Of a stretch of 64,000 nt of DNA, positions 36,649 to 48,843 are shown in pieces (position 1 is the first letter of the stretch; each line of letters starts with the position of its first letter). The translations under genes and the position numbers were made by a program. The stretch is from positions 1,766,372-1,830,371 of the forward strand of contig JAYKAV010003376.1 in assembly GCA_035582835.1 (NCBI GenBank), in the 5' to 3' direction. The DNA is from Phoebastria nigripes (lineage: Eukaryota; Chordata; Aves; Procellariiformes; Diomedeidae). The notes under the pieces were generated by a model that was not told the origin of the DNA, did not search any database, and was given only the letters and a program-made list of their open reading frames with translations.

Positions 36649-37794
36649 CTGACTTTAGGTTAAGTCACTTACTCATCTAAGTGCACTTTCTGCCACAGGG
36701 GTCAAATCTATCACTGCTATTCACAACAACAGAACTTGAATCTTAACGTAAACTATTATTTCCTACAGATTATTATCGAAGTAAATAAGAGTGGTAAAAT
36801 CAAGCTATTGCATTGTAATACCTTTAATTAAAGGACTTTGGTTTACTGTATTTTTCATTAAATGTCATGAACACATGACATTTTTGGGAAAATAATATTC
36901 CTCATGTATTTCAGAATTTAGGTGGTCCAAACTGTTCAGCTGCATAGGTTGGATTCCAGTTGCCTCACAGGTCACAGTTTAAGCTCTCTCTGGACAAAGC
37001 TTAATGTGTGGATGCCCAGAGTCACTTCAACCTGAGTTGCGCAGGTGATGCTGGTGGATGCTCTAAGATTAAGGCAGCAGGCTGGATGAACACATACTGT
37101 GGACTAGGTCCAGCTTGTAAACTACTAGGCAGACATGCCTCCCAATGATCCCAGCAATTCCAGATATGGATTAAGTTATCTGCAGCACAGACCAGAGGTG
37201 CAAATTTTGATTGAATTACTTCCAAAGAAGGACACAGAAGCAATTAAATTTATATTTTAAGTTCAAAGATCATTAAAAAGTTGTACTGCAAGGCATAGGA
37301 AACTAAAAGATTATTAAGGGAATAACTAAAAACAGAGCAAAATGAGACCTTGATTTCTGACCTGTTGCACATTTCAGCTTCTTTTTCAACACCAAACTGA
37401 TCTGATCTGTATGGGGGACAGATGGCCCACTCAGAACTACTTTACAGAGTCCATAGGATCCCTAAACTAGCACTGGAAAATTGTACCGATGTCAGTGAAA
37501 TCACTGATGGTGAAGAGCTGGTATGCTGGAACCACTCCAAGCCAGTCTGCTCTGGAAAACCTATACACCCATCTCAAATCCAGCAGAACCTTTAACAATG
37601 TAATCATTGTGTGCATGATTCCCTGGGACTCCCAACACTGTTTTCTCTGTTTATCTGTAATACTTGATTTGAATATTCACCTCCCTCTTAATGCAGTATT
37701 TTTTCCTTTTGTGAATTGTGTCTCACTTTATCATTTTTTGCCTACAGAACTGCCTCTTACTAGGCTCCTTCGTAGTACACGTCAGCTGCCATAG
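36649..37794. other. Intronic sequence between the LTR and the CR1 relic
   Basis: Holds the inverted repeat at 36860 and otherwise no recognisable feature. A minus-strand 73-codon frame (37022-37243) and a plus-strand 101-codon frame (37489-37794) have no family features. Confidence 0.5.
36860..36883. repeat. Perfect 10-bp inverted repeat with 4-base loop
   Basis: AAATGTCATG and CATGACATTT flank AACA. The arms are fully complementary but too short for a pre-miRNA. It lies about 200 bp past the LTR. Confidence 0.7.
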
Positions 37795-38020
37795 TCACCT
37801 GCAGCCATTTGCAGTTTAGTATCATTTGTACATTTCATTAGCGCACTATTTCTTCTCTGTCTTCCAGATGCTAAATAGGCTGGACCAAACACTAATGCCT
37901 TTGGTAACCAATTCAACAAGTTCCTCGTGCTCAATAGACTATTGTTTGTAATATCACAGCCTTTGCTCACAATCTGTCAGCCTAATTTCAACCCACATAG
38001 CAATGTCATTAAACAAGATG
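37795..38020 (-). mobile_element. CR1-like LINE reverse-transcriptase relic
   Basis: The minus strand encodes PKALVFGPAYLASG and then a stretch ending KCTNDTKL. This aligns with the LINE CR1 reverse-transcriptase motif PQGSVLGPxLFNIFINDL...FADDTKL, including the V-GP core. The catalytic site is altered: the usual ADD reads TND. At the DNA level the plus strand matches the antisense CR1 pattern around GATGCTAAATAGGCTGGACC. Only about 200 bp is preserved, with short deletions. It is an old, inactive fragment, and neither the LINE 5' nor 3' end is present. Confidence 0.7.
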
Positions 38021-41000
38021 GCAGTTTTGGTACAAAGAAGCCTAGAACTGTAAGAACAAAACACTTCCTCGCTTTAAGAGATGCTTTGTAGAAAACTGAT
38101 AATGCCACTGAAAAACATTGATTATGCTACTCCATTTAGCCATTATACCATTTTAATATTTTAACATTGAAAATAAACATTTTTTTCTTAAGTGCAAACA
38201 ACTTCTAAACTGCTTTCATTTTTTAATAGCTCTATAAGGTTCCTTAAAATTTCTCTTTTCTTTTTTTGTTAAATGTATAGCAAGAGAGAAAACTGTTTAA
38301 TGAATGGTTAGACAGTAAGTTCCTGCTATGTCACAGGAACCTCTGTGCAATTACGCAATACATATGCTCTGCTTTACAGTACCTGAGGTGGACAGTTTCT
38401 GTGCTGAAATGATGACAAATTTAAGGGAAAGCTAGATAGATAGCACCAATTCTGTGTAATGTACCTACCGAAAGTTTTCAGTCTCGATACAACTACTGTA
38501 AGACCCTTCCTGCGCACAGTTTTTTTCTGTGTACATTGCTAGTCTGGTAATTTGTGGTATCAGTAAGAGAGTCTGTTCACAACCATATTGGTTAATTACG
38601 TTCTCTTAAAATCAAAGAAAAAAGCCTCACACTACTAAAACATCAGCTTTGNTTTACTTTACTTGGGGTTCATGCCCGCATGAAATCATCACCACTCCAT
38701 TCAATAAATACAGAAGTTGTATCTATGAGATTATACAACATTTTTTAAAGCATCATCACTCCATAATTTGTGATTAGCATTATATTTGGGGGTTAACATT
38801 ATAAAACATAAGATATTAATAATGTTATTTAAGGTACATGTAAAATTAATGAACTGATTGAGTAATGTGAGCAAGGGAAAAAAGCCCAACAACATTATAA
38901 GCAGTAAGATCTGAACTTACTGGCATTCTAAGACATTTCTTGTTTAAATTTTTTTTTTACAGTTTGGGTGTATGTCTGGTTGTCAAATAGCTTTCTGACT
39001 CTGTCTTAAAAGTAAAATAAGCAATTTATTAGAATAGCCAGCACTTTACAAAACATTATGGATTTTTTCTCCTATGCACTCTGAAATTAGTTGTGGGGGG
39101 GTTTTTCTAGTCTTATTTTACTTTACAGAAATACCGGTACAGATCTCTTTAAACTGATGGGAAGATGTGAACAAATCAAATTCCCAAATGTCTATAAACT
39201 GACTTTCACTTAGCCTTGGGGTTTGTTTTTAAGACATGCTCAATTTTCAGTCACAGTTCTGTTCAATAATCTTAGCATACTGAGAAAAGAAGAGACATAC
39301 TTTTCTTTAATCATTCAAGCTGAAATTCTTAATTATATTTGCTTAAATTGCTTTACAGAGTAATGTATAGTGCAATACTCTCAAAATGTGAATAGTGGAA
39401 GGGGTCAATAGCATGTTTCAAGTTTCTTTAAAAGTCAGAAAAAAGCCCAATGTTACTATTTTATTAATCATGCAACATACACTTAGTCCTCATAAAATAT
39501 TAATGTATATTGCTTCCTACATCAATAAAAAGTGTACTTTACACGAAGAAAGAAAACCTGCTTAAGAAAATGCTAGCTAAACTTACTAAGCATTCTAACA
39601 ATTATCATAAAAATGCTAGAAAAGAAAATATAGATATGTTAAGCAATCCTAAAATCTTCTTAAACCACACATTGTGCTTTCCTACAGAGAATTTTAAGAT
39701 GAAAAATAGACCTTGAGGGTCTTAGACAAGCCTGAGGCAATATAAAGAAAAAGGTCAAACACTCTGCTAAAAAGGACCGTTATCTTCAGAACAACAACTT
39801 ATCAGCCAGCTTGCAGCCCTGCTTATTTACAGTTATTGGTCCCAGAGGAAGTGCACTTCAGCGCAGGGCGCGATTACTTTGTAATGAGTTTGCCAGAAAT
39901 GGTAAAGGAAACTAATTTGTAACAATGTGCTGTTCCCTGCACATGAACTTTCTCAGACACTTTTTTTGTCCAGCAATGAATAACTAACTTCAGCCTCCCT
40001 AATAAGCAGTGAAAACAGAAGTGCACTAAAAACGACTGAGTCTCAAGCATGAATGTGCTGAAATATCAGTGATTATCCCTCTCAGCTGTCCATTACAGTA
40101 CTCATGATGACCACCAATTCCCCCGTGGTGGATATATAGAATGCAGGTTTCAGGGGGTAGATTTGCACATGAAAATTAACACCATTTGGAAGAAAATAGC
40201 CTGCACCTGTCACAGATTAGCAACAAAAGGTCAAATGCCTCCTTTTACACCTACAGCACTTGCATATTGTATGCCTTGCTTATAGGAGCCTAATTCTAGT
40301 TTCTTAATTCAGAAAAGTGAGCACCATGGTGAACTGAGGAGAAAAAAGAATTAAATCTTGGCTAAAAGCTATCAATAAATCTATTGATCAAGATACATAT
40401 GAATGGAAGTAGCTGAGGCAATCTCTGTCTCTAAAAGAGGTAGTTTTTCAAAAGAGAATTACACAAAGTGCTCTTCTGTTTTTGTCAATATGCTGCCAGG
40501 TTTTGAAATACTATTTTTCATCCACACAATAAAAATCTTGACAAGTAAGCAATAGAAAATCACTAATACACTTGCAGCTGCATTTCAATCTATACAAATT
40601 CTTTAAACAAAAACAACCAAGGAACAGATTGGAATATACATCATTTTCACCAGTTGAACCTGGGATCAAGTCTAAGATAGCCAAACAGTATTAATCTATA
40701 TTTTCATGCAACTCTATATTTCACAAAATAAGGTGAAATGTAGAATATGGAATACCCCTCAATGGAATTCATCCTTAAAGATCACAAAACACATTGAGAT
40801 GATAATGCAAAGAAATTTATTGATACATTCTAAATGGAGCAGGAACTACAGGGACCGAGATCTGTAAAAACTTCTCTTTGGTGAAAGATTAGATATCTTC
40901 TGAAAGGAGTGCATCTAAGAATATCAGCTGTAAATTCCCACTGGCCTTATGGCCTTTGTCTGTGAAAAGAATTTATAAAAAATAGTTTGGTGAGAAGTCC

Positions 41001-44000
41001 TAAACAACTTCTAAATAGCATTTGATTTTTAAATAGGAAAAAATCTAATGAAATAGTGATGATCTCCGAAAACCTGTGACTGTTTTTGCATCATCTCCTG
41101 GACTCCTGCAGAAAGCATATGTCAAATCAAGATTCCTGAAACTGCAAAGCACGATTTGAATAAAAAGACAATACCATAAAAAACACATATACAACACCTT
41201 GTAAATTAAAGTATCCTTCAAATTATTAAAATTGCACATATTAAGCTCTGCAATACAAAGTAATATTTACACTGCTACAGTTAAATCAACATTTTGGAAA
41301 AAAAAACCTCAATACTCTTCAACAATATAGTATTCTTTTAAGAACCTGATGTTTCACTTAAAACAATAGCAATGCTCATGACTCGGCTTTCAGTCAAAAT
41401 CCAAATCACCTTTGAAAAATGTTCAGGACTATCAAATAGGCAAAGCATTTCAAAAATACATGGCTTGAGAAGCTGGATGCTTCAGACTTGTATTTGTAGT
41501 CTCTTTTCTATCCTCCGTCCTCAATTAAGCAAGTTGAAATTGCTGTGTTTCCATTATGTTTTAAGTTTTTATCAATAGTGACATCCAAAGGACAGTAAAT
41601 CAGTAGCTTTTGCGAAAAAGATTGTACGGGAACAATGACTATCTTAGCTCTTAGCAGCAATTGGTAAAAGGCCAGCTCCCATCACTGGAAAGGGTAAACT
41701 GAGAAGTACATATTAATGCATAACTTACAGAGGCGGAGCGATTCTGATTGAGTTTTTATTGTAATTAGACAATGTGATTGTCAACGAAAATTCTAGCTTT
41801 TACACTTTTCTTGTTTATCTATGAATATAACATTAAAATAAATTGTATTGATCTTTTGTGTATATAAGAGTTATGGGTTTCCATTTGTTTGTTTGTTTCA
41901 CTACCAAATGATTCAGCAACAATACAGAGAAGAGCAGTGAATCCAAAACTTATAAATGTCCTTATCCTTTCCAACTATCCTACTTCTTTTGGTGTAACAG
42001 TATTGATTTTAATGGTGTTGCTCCTAATTCATAACAATGAGAGCACAAGCTGATTTTCCACACCTTTTCAGGATCACAGTCTGAGTTCCAGTCTTTCCAA
42101 TATTTTTCCTCACAAGTGATGTAAGTAAGGTGCACCAGACCCATTTCCTAAGGGCATTCTGCCCATAGTATCTGGGATCACAGTTACTGTTTCTCGCCAG
42201 TCCCAAACAAGTGTAATGAATAAATCTATAATTCCTTTGTATTGAGTTAAATTGCAGAAATATTAATGAACAGTGTGGCCTAGACTAAAACACCCACAGG
42301 AGTTTTATAAATTAAAACTTTTATCTGAATTAGAGTAGGAGGCAGAATTTATCACCCACAGCAGCTAATCTGAACCATTAGATTAAAAGAAAGTTGTGGG
42401 ACTAGCCTCCGAATGAAGCGAAAAAGGTACAAGGCAATTTTTAAGGAAGCCAAAGAATTGTCTTCCACACAGAAAATTAAGGGAATTGGAAACCTTCAAG
42501 AAAGAAGGACTGATTGAAAAAGGAAAGAGGCATAAACCATCTTAAATTTATTAGTTGAATATAAAAGACAAGAAAGTTTGGGGGGACAATGCTGTGATTT
42601 ATTTTCTTTTACTAAAAACAGTAACAAAAAGATTCTCACATTTTATTAGTCTGGACAGTGCCACCAATGGATAGCGTTAGGATGAGTTCTTCCTTTCAGA
42701 AAAAAATACTTTTCTTGGTCACTGGTGTTTGAGTGATGTCTGGGCGAGGGGGAAGGGGGAATACAGGGATTAAAATTTATTGAGCAGTATTTTTGAGGCT
42801 CCTCCTGCAAGGAGGATATTATTACAGATTTCACAATATAAATAATTTTAAAGTTCTAGCATGTGTTAATCCCAAAGGCCACCTACTTAACATCACTTGC
42901 AACTTTCCTTTAAAGATAATCCAGAAGAGTAAACAATACCATTTAGAAAGACAACATAAGCAACTAGGAGACCTGGAATATTTTCTGTCTTTTTATGTTC
43001 ATTAAGAGGAGCAGTCTTAATGGTGATCCCAGTTTAGAGCACAATGATAAACAGCAACAAGTAATCCTAAAGATTTAGTGATTATCATTGCTCAAAAACC
43101 ACCATGAGCAAAATAGCACAATATACAAGAAACAGATATCCCAATATACTACAAATATCATTGTGTAAACAGCAGGCTTACACATGTATAAAGAAATGAT
43201 ATAATAAAATCTTGCTGAAGGAATTCAACAGTTTTGATCAAATGAGATTGATATTTAATCACTTGCAGCCAAAAAGCCTTATTTCAAAACTGCCCTTATC
43301 AATAAATACTGATGCTTTCAGTTAAAGGACCTAAAAACCTGGAGCTGCCAGAATAAAATGTCAATGTTCACTGTGTAGGGAAATTGTAAAGGATGGAGAA
43401 AATGGAGTCAGTCTCTTGACTCCTTCTCCCACATCTGTGAGATTCTTATGAATTACAAAAATATCAGTAGAGCCCAAGACTGCAGGACAAATTCTCCAAA
43501 CAAAGTCACAAAATCATGTAAATACAGAAACTGGCAGCAGTAAAGTAGCAATGCATCAACTTAGTAGGGAGTGTCAAGAATGCTTAAAAATCAGAAGCCC
43601 GCACCCTAAGATGGCCATTGCACACCCACTACGCCAAAACCACCAAATCCCCAGAAAAACAGTAGACTACTGATTTCTCNGCTCCCTCTTTATCAATTCC
43701 CCAAAGGCCTCCAATGACAGATGGGCAGTTATTCATCCATGGCAATGAACCTTTGTTAAAGGAAAATCAGAATACAAAGAGGTTTTGCATTAGTGTCACG
43801 AAACTCAGCTTTCTTTAACAAAGTACATGCTATCAAAATGGGTATCTCACAACTATGTATGTTTCACATCTTTCAGAGAGAAGCTCTTAAAGGAAAAGCA
43901 TTTGGGGAAATTTCTGTGTGGAAGTCACTTAGCATATAATGGGTGCTATCCTAAATAAATAATTAATAAGTTAATAAATAAATTATTACAATGTCTGCAG

Positions 44001-46547
44001 CCTTAACCACGGAAGCAACCACCAAGGCAGATCAGGGAATATGAACTACTGTACCACAGTGGGATGTACCATCATTGGTGTGTAGCAGGGAGAAACGTAC
44101 CTCTAAATACCTACTTTGTTAGGGCCTGATGCTCAATGTACAGCACTGAAATCTGTTGCTACCTATAATGTAAAACTCATATTCTCATATTTACCTGCTG
44201 CCTAGACATCACAGGTGTGCAAGCAACACATTACAAATGGTTAAAAATGTTAAAAGCTGCATATTCTTTATTCTTAAGTACACCACAGTAGCCCTACTTA
44301 TGTAATGCTTCCTACTCAATATAGTCATCATTTTGCAAAGACCCTAAGAATTCTTGTAATGCAAAAGGCAAAACNGTTCTTTCATCCTACAAGTGAGGAT
44401 ATTCCAGTTGATTTATTACTGTACGGTAATGCTGTAATTCTGCATTTGGCCTAGTTTGGTGCCTGATACACAGAATCACCATTTTTCCAGGCGAATCCTT
44501 CCATAGTATAACTACAAACTGCCACTTGAGGAAAATTAATTGATGGAAACCTCAATCAGTCTGGAGACCTATAGTTAAATTATATTCTCAAGGACCTCTC
44601 CAAAGTCACCAGAGCTGTAAATAAATTTGCTCTTTTTTATTAAAAAGAAAAAGAAGAGTATTAATGGAAAGGTTCCAGGTATTGTCTTATAAAAGAATCT
44701 TGCGTTATGAGATGGATCCTGAATAATAACCTTCTTTAACTAATAAATTACTGATTTATAGCTAAAACTTTCCTTCTGTATTTTATACAAAAATTTCCTT
44801 GAACAATGGTACTGTAAGGATACACTTTCAGTACAAATACTGGATCTAAATAATATCTGTCCTATATACAGCTTTTGCAGAAGAAACAGTTTTATTTTAG
44901 TTTATTATGAAATTGAATTTGGTTCTCTATGCCATTATCAATCTAGTCACAATAACAGTTTGGGGGCTAGAAATGTTATTCTCATTCAGTACATTAATCC
45001 CATTATTTCATTGCCTAGAAGTGAAATCTTGTAATATAATCTCCATGATAAAATTTACAGATAGAGTTTCATGCAGCCTAGGTACATTTTTAGCCATTTC
45101 ATCAGATTAGACTGATACACAACTTCACTGTTCACCTACTCCTCTGCTGTAGTTCCTAGTCTGACATGCTTTTGTAGAACAAGGTGATTTCCGTACTTTT
45201 TATTATACAGCATTTTGATCCTTCTGTAGGTAATGGAACTTTTTCCTGTATTTTCATTTATATNATTTTCTGACTCCTGTGCCTTGCTATTTTCCTTTCC
45301 TCCAGTCACCAGCCTGTTCTGGAAGCCCTCCTTGACTTCCAGTCTTACCAATAATTATAAAATGCCAATACTGTTTATATCCTAACTTTACTCCAATGTA
45401 CTATATATAATTATGTAGTACCAAGGAACTACATTACGTTGGTTTGTTTTTATAATACTGATAGAATTTATAGCAGGCCTTCTTAACTGTACCCACATGG
45501 ATGCAACAGAAAACTGCTTACCCTCATTTATCTTTGTTTAGTTAAAGCTTAAATTAGACCTTAAAAAACTATCTAGTTGATGTTATTTTTTCAATCAGAA
45601 GTGATAATTTAAATATTGACATTTTAGATGGCACCAACATGTTTTTGTCTTCTGCTATGGTTAGAGTATTTTATTATATCTGAATGTCTGTCTTAATTTT
45701 GTTGGTTTTTTTTTTTTCATTTTGCCAAATCCAGAAGCATTTCCTTTTATTTCAAAGTATTTCTATGTTTGTAGTAAATTAAACATTAATCTTTCTCTGC
45801 AAATGTCAAGTGATATTTAAATGTTTTTCTGGCAGATAAATGATTATTAATATTAATGCAATAAAATCACAGCTCTTTGTCCTTTCTTTGATATTTAAGA
45901 AAAAATTAAGAATGTCAAAACAGTTCTGCAAAAAGAGAATTCATTGGTCTACCATCCACTCTTCATTCGCCTGAGAGGTAAAAAATTACTGATCTTGTGA
46001 GACAATGTGTTTATACAATCAGAAAGGGTTGCAAATGAATTACTCTATCAGTGGTAGAGTGTGTATCACTTCAATGTGAAAATGCCTTGTTAAAGTTCAT
46101 TTTAATTTAAAGCCCCCTTTTTGTCATTCAAAGAGCTTTAGCACAATGAAAGAGTCTTTGTCACTTTCATAATTAGCCCCTCTTGCACTAAATGAGAATA
46201 AAATCTGATCAGAAGTCCATACAGGCAAGGTCATAAATCAAACAGAAAAGCTCCACGAACAGTNCTGTAAGATGTCCAAAGGCACACACAGCTTGGAATT
46301 AAAGCACTGTAGTCAGGATCCACTCCCAGAAACACAGCACAAAAAAGCCTCAATAATATCTGTTTGACAGGCTAAATTTATCTCCATATTCTGTAGCCCT
46401 ATAAACACATTTTGCTGTTTAGATACAAAAGCAATTTCAGCACCAAGGACAATTCAGGAAAGCAAACAGCTGTTAAAGTACTACTATTACCGTTTGCCAA
46501 CCAAAGTCAAATTAATTTAACTTAATGCTCTCACTTCAAACTGTGGC
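38021..46547. other. Intronic sequence, one weak repeat remnant
   Basis: AT-rich. Only the weak GGTGTAA-repeat remnant near 42.0 kb stands out. No gene, LINE or LTR is recognised. Confidence 0.5.
41989..42052. repeat. Remnant of a GGTGTAA / TCAATGG repeat
   Basis: GGTGTAACAGTATTGATTTT, AATGGTGTTGCTCCTAATTC and ATAACAATGAGAGCACAAGC follow the order of a common amniote repeat (GGTGTAACTCCATTGAAGTC, AATGGAGTTACTCCTGATTT). They differ at many positions, so this is an old copy. Confidence 0.4.
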
Positions 46548-46587
46548 AAAAAAAAAAAAAAAAAAAGAAAAAAAAAGAAAAAAAAAG
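46548..46587 (+). repeat. A-rich tract with G interruptions
   Basis: A run of 19 A bases is followed by two AAAAAAAAA blocks separated by single G bases. No retrocopy is visible upstream. Confidence 0.85.
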
Positions 46588-46942
46588 CCATATATGATAA
46601 TTGTCATAAAGCAGGAACAAAAATTGTATTAATGGATAAAACTCCTTAGGAAACCAAGCTTAATTTTATATACGTAAGTGAGTATGCAGCCCAGCTCAAA
46701 CGTAAACTGGATTTTATTCAACTTATTTTCATTTTCAGATGAAAGTAAAAGGATGTTTTGAAAGATGTAATAAAATTCTCAACCTTGGACAGTTATGGCG
46801 AGAGTGACAGCACATCACTCTCTCTACTCAGGGATCATCAGAATACCAACAGGAATCCAAGCCATCAACATATTATTTTACTCCCCATGTTAACATGAAG
46901 TGAGGATTTCATCAGCAAATGATGCCTAAAACATGGGGACAG

Positions 46943-46976
46943 TGGAGGGCAAGGAGAGGGCAAGGAGAGGGCAAGG
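46943..46976 (+). repeat. Minisatellite-like 11-bp repeat, three copies
   Basis: GAGAGGGCAAG is repeated exactly at 46954 and 46965, with a diverged first copy (TGGAGGGCAAG) at 46943. Confidence 0.85.
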
Positions 46977-48819
46977 TAGGAAGTCAAGGGGAAGACTGTT
47001 GCAAAGAGGCAGTTGGCAATGAAAATATGTATTCTAGAACAGATGTATTTTTTACAATTCAATGTATTATGTTAATGTTAAATGCTAATTTTAAATATTA
47101 ATCAGCTGAGAGTTATTTGTAAAATAGCTACATCCATACAAACAGGAATTTTCATGAAAACACACATTTATATCCATAAAGTATACATGTATGTGTAGAC
47201 ATTTGGATATATTTCTACCTTCAAATACATTGCTATGTACATTAAAAATGTGCATCTTTCCTTTCTGAGCTTTTGTTTTCTAACAATATTTTCTCTGCAG
47301 AACCAAGCTGTTAAAGTCATGTCTCTAGCCATGTAAACACCAAACTGCTTTCAAAGTAATGGCTTGGTTGGAGGGCGTGGGTGGTTACATGTCTGTCATA
47401 TGTTCCCAAAATTTCAGGTTACATTAATTATATAACAATCATAAGTAATTCGATTCCACATATTTAGGAGACATATGAAAATTGGTCTGCTAAGCAACAG
47501 ACTGAAGAGCATTAGTGTGGCAAAAGGAGAGTAATGCATTTTCTCCATTCTCATANAGGCTCACACTTAAGAAGTTTACTGTTAGTGAACTAGAGTTGGT
47601 TAAAATGTAGTGAGGACACAAGTGAGTGTCCTCTTGGATACAGCCACCTGTGCTTGAGTCACAAAAGAAATGTAATTTGCCTTGTCTATCAGACATACAG
47701 GTCTCTAAAAAGTGCAAATTGCAAACTAATGTACAAGCAAACCAAGCCTGGGAACTGTGACGAGGGCATGCAGGTGATTAAAGAAAGAAAATGGATTTAA
47801 GATGGATGGGATGAGAATCTGAGTCAGACATATTACTGAAATTGAACTGCCTAGATCTTTTTCTTATAAGTGAGTACTCCAAAAAGCCAATAAAGCTTTT
47901 AAACAAAAAGCAGGGGGTTTTACTACATAATAAACTAGATTAATTGGCTTTTAAATAAAAAAANCTCAAAATTACTAAGTAAGAAGGAATAAAAATCAAA
48001 ACAGATCTCCCCTGCCCACTGTGCCCTTGCAAGCAGATCCTGTTCCCCCAATTGCCTTTAGTTTCCTACTCAGTGAACTTGCTAGAATTGCAACAAATTC
48101 TAGATAGCCTCCACTGAACCCCCAGGAAAATACTGTCACCTCTATGGCCAGCCCTGTATCTGTTCCTTCTACTTCTCAACAGTTTCGCAGTCTCCAGGTG
48201 CTCCAGCTTCCCTGCTTGCTGCNCCCTCACCCTCACTCTCCTGCCCACGCCACTTTGTGCTCTGAAAGCATCTCACTTCTGAGCAGGCTCAGCAGCTCTC
48301 AAAGGAGGTTGAAATCTCCCCTCCCTCTAGATGGTTCCACTTTGCTCTGTCATTCCCCTTTTGACAGAGCACAAATGAAACAAATAACATCTCTTTCAAT
48401 GGGTTTAAACAGAAAACTTCAACTTCATCAAATCAACGTTGTAAAAGACACCTCCAAACTTCCTCTCTAATTCTCCCTAACATCTCCTGATTCTCACATA
48501 CTATGTATCCACGTAGTGGAGGACAATTCAAGTGCTACAGTCAATCAAATAACTCATAATACCAGGTAGATCCTTCTCAGCATGCCCTTAGTATTCAGCT
48601 CCTTCACACCTCCTCATGAAAGGGAGAGAGGATACCAAAGGAGAGCCTTTGTAACCAAGGATTTCAGATCTTCCCTTTTCCCCCATGCCAACAAAATCTC
48701 ATACCTTCTCTTTTACTTTTGCTGTTACTTTTCACCTTTATCTTCAACACACAAAACCCAGAGGAAACTATGACTTTAAAAGTCCTATGAAATATGACTA
48801 TTATTTTAACTCCCATTTC

Positions 48820-48843
48820 TTCTTAACCAAATTCTTAACCAAA
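48820..48843 (+). repeat. Exact 12-bp tandem duplication
   Basis: TTCTTAACCAAA occurs twice in direct succession. Confidence 0.85.

Noticed and set aside
48000..48480. C-rich stretch with a 108-codon plus frame
   Set aside because: No domain or repeat family is recognised, the frame contains an N, and its composition is low in complexity.
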